Source: an uncultured Prevotellaceae bacterium (GTDB lineage: Bacteria > Bacteroidota > Bacteroidia > Bacteroidales > Bacteroidaceae). From it: a stretch of DNA of 17,701 nt. Positions 15,801 to 17,701 of the stretch are shown here, piece by piece. The stretch is taken from positions 1 through 17,701 of the forward strand of contig CAJKQZ010000034.1 in NCBI GenBank assembly GCA_905202115.1. Reading direction: 5' to 3'. Position numbers and translations under genes: made by a program. Every line of letters starts with the position of its first letter. The stretch's first letter is position 1. Below the pieces are notes generated by a model that was not told where the DNA came from, did no database searches, and was given only the letters and a program-made list of their open reading frames with translations.

Positions 15801-17341
15801 GGCCCGCACCCGAGTCGCGCACGTGGTACAAGGTTGCGCAGGCGCTGGCCCGCACGGCTATGATGGTACGCAATGTAAGTGTTACTTACAAGAACGCTTA
15901 CAATATGTCGCTTCCAGGATTTATTCCGAATATCGGCGACGTGTTCGGCCAGCGTTCTGACGGCGGCCTGCAGCCGGGGCTCGATTTTGCTTTCGGATTT
16001 ACAGGAGAGGGATATATAAGTAAGGCTATGGAGCGCGGTTGGCTTATTGTGAACGACAGCATTACGACGCCTGCCACTACGAATAAGAACGAGTCGTTCC
16101 AGTTGCGTGCAACGGTTGAGCCTTTCCGCGATTTCAAGATCGATCTTACCGCTTCGCGTACTGTCAATACTGCCCGCAGTATCCAATACATGTTCGACGG
16201 AATGCCCGCCACTCAGACAGGTTCGTTCAACATCACGACAATATCCCTGTCTTCTGCTTTTGCGTCGTTGGGCAATGCCGACAATAATTACGAGAACAAA
16301 ACGTTCCGCAAGTTCGTGAACCTGCTTTCGACATTCCGCAACAGGGTAGAAGCGTCCTATACCGGAGTACAGTATCCCACGAACAGCACATTGGCAGGCA
16401 AGACGTTCGACCCTGCCAACGGCACGGTCTCGCCGTATTCCTCTGATGTGATGATTCCGGCGTTTCTTGCGGCATATTGCGGCGGCGGAAAAAACTCTTC
16501 GCTCGACGTATTCCCTTCGCTTCTGCGGATGTTGCCCAACTGGAGGGTCACTTATTCGGGGCTCGGCAAGCTGCGTTTCATGAGGCGCACGTTCAAGTCG
16601 TTCAATATCAACCATTCTTATCAGTCAATCTATGCCGTGGGGTCGTACAATACTTTCTCTTCGTTCATGAAGATAAACGGCTCGAGGGGATTCGTTAACG
16701 ATGTTACCACCGGCAACCCTGTTCCGTCGTCGATGTTTGATATCTCGACGGTGTCGATAACCGAAAATTTCTCACCGTTCATAGGTTTCGACATGACGTT
16801 CAATAACAACCTTACCGCGAAAATTGAATACAACCGCGCGCGTATGCTGGCGTTGTCTATGGCTTCGCAGCAACTCGCCGAGTCGCGTTCGAACGATTAT
16901 GTGGTAGGAATGGGGTATAAGGTGGAAGATCTGAAGATATTCACTTCCACACGCCGTCCCAAACGAAGGAATGCGCGTCGCTCGTCGGCTTCGGGAAACA
17001 AGAAGAAAACCGATGAAAATACCGAGGACAGCAGCAAAAACGCAGCTTCTTCCGATTCGCAGAAAGCAGGCACCATAAGCAACGACCTGAATCTGCGGCT
17101 CGATTTCTCGATACGCAACCAAAGCTCCATACAGCGCAATGTAATGACACTGCTTTCGCAGGCTACATCGGGCAACAGTGCATTCAAAATTTCGTTTTCG
17201 GCCGATTATACATTGTCGAAGTTGATAACGTTGTCGGCATACTATGACCGTCAGACAAACAAGCCGTTGCTTTCGTCATCGTCTTATCCTACAACCACTC
17301 AGGACTTCGGCGTGAGCATAAAGGTATCGCTCACGCGATGA
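9872..17341 (+). CDS. sprA: SprA, outer-membrane translocon of the type IX secretion system
   Basis: SprA (Sov in Porphyromonas) forms the very large 36-strand barrel through which type IX substrates cross the outer membrane; in gliding relatives it is also needed for motility. The 2489-residue product has the family's typical length of about 2400-2500. It starts at GTG (9872); this retains a basic n-region (LRRCR) before the hydrophobic core and an AKA|Q cleavage site after A39. The ATG at 9938 would lose the n-region. The N-terminal SprA domain is visible around 220-365 (NYNTEATFDVDSKDLKLTYQG, SLVRGATSLFGFRTDMQFGKL, INRIEVWVTNKTG). A second similar segment with NVEVWVNELRL lies at 1488-1498. 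The rest is strands and loops. Lys/Ser-rich disordered inserts occur near 1892-1910 and 2360-2410. It ends in FGVSIKVSLTR, a barrel strand. It is the partner of PorV and Plug proteins encoded elsewhere. The middle part looks distinctly more AT-rich than the ends. Confidence 0.97.
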   Translation: MSNYILRQLKPVLRRCRSLCAAMAAAVALCFVTFTEAKAQAVVDGNDSVVKPHFDVSKTSPDNENDLRNRPIDLRNPKNLDDQPEYDEKTGTYKLGTKIGDSYLNTPVLLSRDEYMRWSLRRSMQRYYQSKNSELFEKNGKEKFDFTDMKFDLGPAEKIFGPGGVQIKTQGSAELKLGANTTSVDNPTLPLRYRNTFGFDFDEKINVSVNGKVGDKMDMTLNYNTEATFDVDSKDLKLTYQGKEDEIIKLIEAGNISMPSNLSLVRGATSLFGFRTDMQFGKLKLQTVLSRKNSTTSSVKSNGGNQVTTFELSAADYEENRHFFLSHFFRDSYDRNMAQLPNITSGIKINRIEVWVTNKTGATTNTRNIIAFTDLGESEHISNPIWTGNGQSNPQNTSNSLYGTITTTYAAARDISLTTQTLDAIGNFVGGDDYEKLESARMLSSSEYTVNTGLGYISLKTTLQTDQVLAVAYEYTYRGQNFQVGEFSTDVKDNTQALMVKALKNTSNVPAMGNWNLMMKNVYSLRATNVQKDNFRLDVKYLSDTTGVYLSYLPENNLKDTPIIRLMNLDRLDNNNRTNPNGYFDFVDGYTIDASSGRVFFPSAEPFGSFLRSKIGNDAIADKYVFQELYDSTKTIAKQIAEKNKYMLTGQFKASKNSGEISLGAVDVPQGSVVVTAGGVTLTEGADYIVDYSEGTVTIINQSILDAGTPVNVSLESNTDYGLERKTLLGLNWQYDFSKNLQLAGTFMHLSEQPLTTKVAMGSEPLNNTIWGLSLSWKKESQWLTDMLDKFPLLSLTKPSNINFTAEVAQLIAGNNKGAQGNASYIDDFEQTKSNIDISTPTDWQISSTPSDFPESKYMNDIRYGYNRALLAWYKIDPLFTRRSSALTPSHIKSDLEQLSNHYVREVYNRELFPNKEQRFGESSTLSVLNVAYYPNERGPYNLDPSLDLNGYLSNPSQRWGGMMRKLNTSDFETANIEYVEFWMLDPFIYTRDNAGNYSGDLYINLGEVSEDILKDGKKSYESGMPTDNDPSRYVETVWGRVPSQNSVTYAFNTSSDARDRQDVGLDGLSSEDEASFSVYKTYLDQIRAKVSEAVYDSIIKDPAGDNYHYFRGSDFDRAKTPILERYKRINGTEGNSPDSKQSPESYSTAYKSTPDVEDINQDYTLNEYEKYFQYKVHLSPEGMVVGQNHIVDERRASVQLRNGKTETVSWYLFRVPVKEYDSKVGSISDFNSIRFMRMYLTNFENPIVLRFATLGLVRGEWRSYEQSLYTGSAPSVSGTMNVAAVNLEENNEKTPVNYVLPPGITRVVDPNQSQLLEQNEQALQMVVENLASGDARAVYKNQYLDLRKYKHIQMFVHANALLGDNTLEDNQASLFIRFGSDYKSNFYEYEIPLKLTPEGKYDRNSTASRRLVWPEENMLDINLSKFITLKRERNRRKSEGLATYSEAFSSYDNDRPYNKLTIVGNPSLGEVHTVMIGVRNNSRKLTNVEVWVNELRLQHYSNKGGWAAKGNLNVQLSDLGSFNLGGHVETAGFGGVEDRVADRRDDNLYEYNVSTNVELGKFLPEKVKLRAPLYYSYSKEKVSPQYDPFNTDMELDDAIDALVTKRERDSLRSIAETTVVNSNFSLSNVRFDISTKSHPMPYDPANFSFSYSHSHKETTGQTIVWEKDDSWRFSANYQYSPNFKPWSPFGNMKSKSPWLKLLKEEKINYAPQSISINSDITRSYYELQERDLNQQGPSASLPLVWASDFLWNRQFKLQWDLTSNIHASFNSATNAEILQPYTPVNKDLYPTEYEAWKDSVWHSIKNFGTPLAFQQNFDFSWKIPINKIPVFSWITSDVSYCSSYNWNRGTRLEDGSTLGNTINNSRDVNGNLKLNFETIYNSVPFLKKAMRRTTTTSSSSKKKDDDPKDRIFTQEVQLLADTSVVVAHNKRSRHLRVRAIRQDGSRYAIKYKVVNNNRIEILSRDTVKVKLTVIPGPAPESRTWYKVAQALARTAMMVRNVSVTYKNAYNMSLPGFIPNIGDVFGQRSDGGLQPGLDFAFGFTGEGYISKAMERGWLIVNDSITTPATTNKNESFQLRATVEPFRDFKIDLTASRTVNTARSIQYMFDGMPATQTGSFNITTISLSSAFASLGNADNNYENKTFRKFVNLLSTFRNRVEASYTGVQYPTNSTLAGKTFDPANGTVSPYSSDVMIPAFLAAYCGGGKNSSLDVFPSLLRMLPNWRVTYSGLGKLRFMRRTFKSFNINHSYQSIYAVGSYNTFSSFMKINGSRGFVNDVTTGNPVPSSMFDISTVSITENFSPFIGFDMTFNNNLTAKIEYNRARMLALSMASQQLAESRSNDYVVGMGYKVEDLKIFTSTRRPKRRNARRSSASGNKKKTDENTEDSSKNAASSDSQKAGTISNDLNLRLDFSIRNQSSIQRNVMTLLSQATSGNSAFKISFSADYTLSKLITLSAYYDRQTNKPLLSSSSYPTTTQDFGVSIKVSLTR

Positions 17342-17409
17342 ACAAGCCAGTATGTCTTGCCGGTGTGCGGCATTTTATTGTACGGAAGAGAATATTTTAT
17401 TGAGATATG

Positions 17410-17459
17410 CCGGAAAATTACAGCATCGTGATTTTCCGGAGATTTCTTTTTACGTTTTT
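17410..17459 (+). terminator. Intrinsic terminator of sprA
   Basis: The arms CCGGAAAAT (17410-17418) and ATTTTCCGG (17431-17439) pair perfectly. The stem can extend by TAC/GTG (one wobble) to leave a six-base AGCATC loop. It is followed by the T-rich stretch ATTTCTTTTTACGTTTTT, about 70 bases after the sprA stop. Confidence 0.7.
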
Positions 17460-17554
17460 CTGCAACCTTACGGAAACAAATAAGGCAGATTCCTCTGATG
17501 TGGCGGAATATCTCAGGTGTATTTTAACGTGAAGCCGATATTGAAATGAAAGCC

Positions 17555-17701
17555 TCCGGCGGAAAACCGGCGGAGGAAGGTTTTGTAAAAAAATGGCTTT
17601 TCGCGAAAAAAATATTTTTTTTACACGGTAAAAAACTTCCCGCAGTAAATTGAAAATACATAGGAGATAATTCAAAATATGTCTGAGATATTTTAAAATA
17701 T
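17555..17701 (+). repeat. Dispersed palindromic repeat, copy D (cut by window edge)
   Basis: This copy begins with a near-perfect hairpin (CCTCCGGCGG, AAAA loop, CCGGCGGAGG; one G-G mismatch). Then follow the AT-rich run, GGTAAAAAACTTCCCGCAG, TAAATTGAAAATACATAGGA and TAATTCAAAATATGTCTGAG. The left palindrome arm (17674-17694) is complete, and the window ends seven bases into the right arm. It has the same SD-like AGGAG (17662-17666) and five-codon ATG frame (17679-17696) as copy B, and the same orientation. Copy A is inverted with respect to it. Confidence 0.85.

Larger units (their letters stand above)
17342..17701. other. Region downstream of sprA: terminator and repeat copy D
   Basis: These 360 bases contain the sprA terminator (17410-17459), about 95 bases with no recognisable feature (17460-17554), and repeat copy D (17555-17701), which is cut by the window end. 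The frame at 17418-17675 on the minus strand overlaps these non-coding elements and has no family resemblance, so it is not called. Confidence 0.6.

Noticed and set aside
15332..16615. 427-codon open frame antisense to sprA
   Set aside because: It is a by-product of sprA codon usage; the translation is His/Arg-rich with no family features.
1..17701. CRISPR array, tRNA, rRNA, transposase or defence system
   Set aside because: No regularly spaced direct repeats, no cloverleaf-like or rRNA-like sequence, and no matching protein motifs were seen.

Overview
The window reads as chromosomal DNA of a member of the Bacteroidota, most likely order Bacteroidales. The basis is a ruvA-sprA gene pair (SprA is the outer-membrane translocon of the type IX secretion system), promoters with the phylum-specific TAnnTTTG -7 box, weak ribosome-binding sites, and exported proteins with AxA|Q signal-peptide sites. 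I cannot fix the genus from the sequence.

Left part (about 86-5462, minus strand): a tightly packed six-gene glycan operon. In transcription order it holds a FdtA/QdtA-family sugar ketoisomerase, a FemAB/GNAT-like acyltransferase, a DegT/FdtB-type sugar aminotransferase, two closely related tandem family-2-like glycosyltransferases, and a third family-2 glycosyltransferase. A good promoter precedes the first gene and a strong intrinsic terminator follows the last. The first three genes fit synthesis of a dTDP-3-(acyl)amino-3,6-dideoxyhexose (Fuc3NAc or Qui3NAc type), and the last three would build it into a surface glycan.

Middle (5388-9258): an intergenic region of about 740 bp with a dispersed palindromic repeat and a promoter; a secreted low-complexity protein very rich in Tyr, Trp and His; a FadL/OmpP1-family outer-membrane barrel; then tandem terminators and a variant of the palindromic repeat in front of ruvA.

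Right part (9259-17341): ruvA (Holliday-junction protein) and, 13 bp later, the giant sprA (2489 codons), which starts at GTG and ends in an intrinsic terminator.

The least ordinary element is an AT-rich intergenic repeat family. Two full-type copies (5622-5782 and 17555-17701) share a conserved block, an SD-like AGGAG, an ATG and a 42-bp perfect palindrome. A third copy, inverted, runs off the left edge (1-72), and a rearranged palindrome-only copy lies at 8982-9048. Both window ends fall inside the repeat, so the window may be a contig broken at a genome-wide multicopy element. No tRNA, rRNA, CRISPR array, transposase or defence gene was found.
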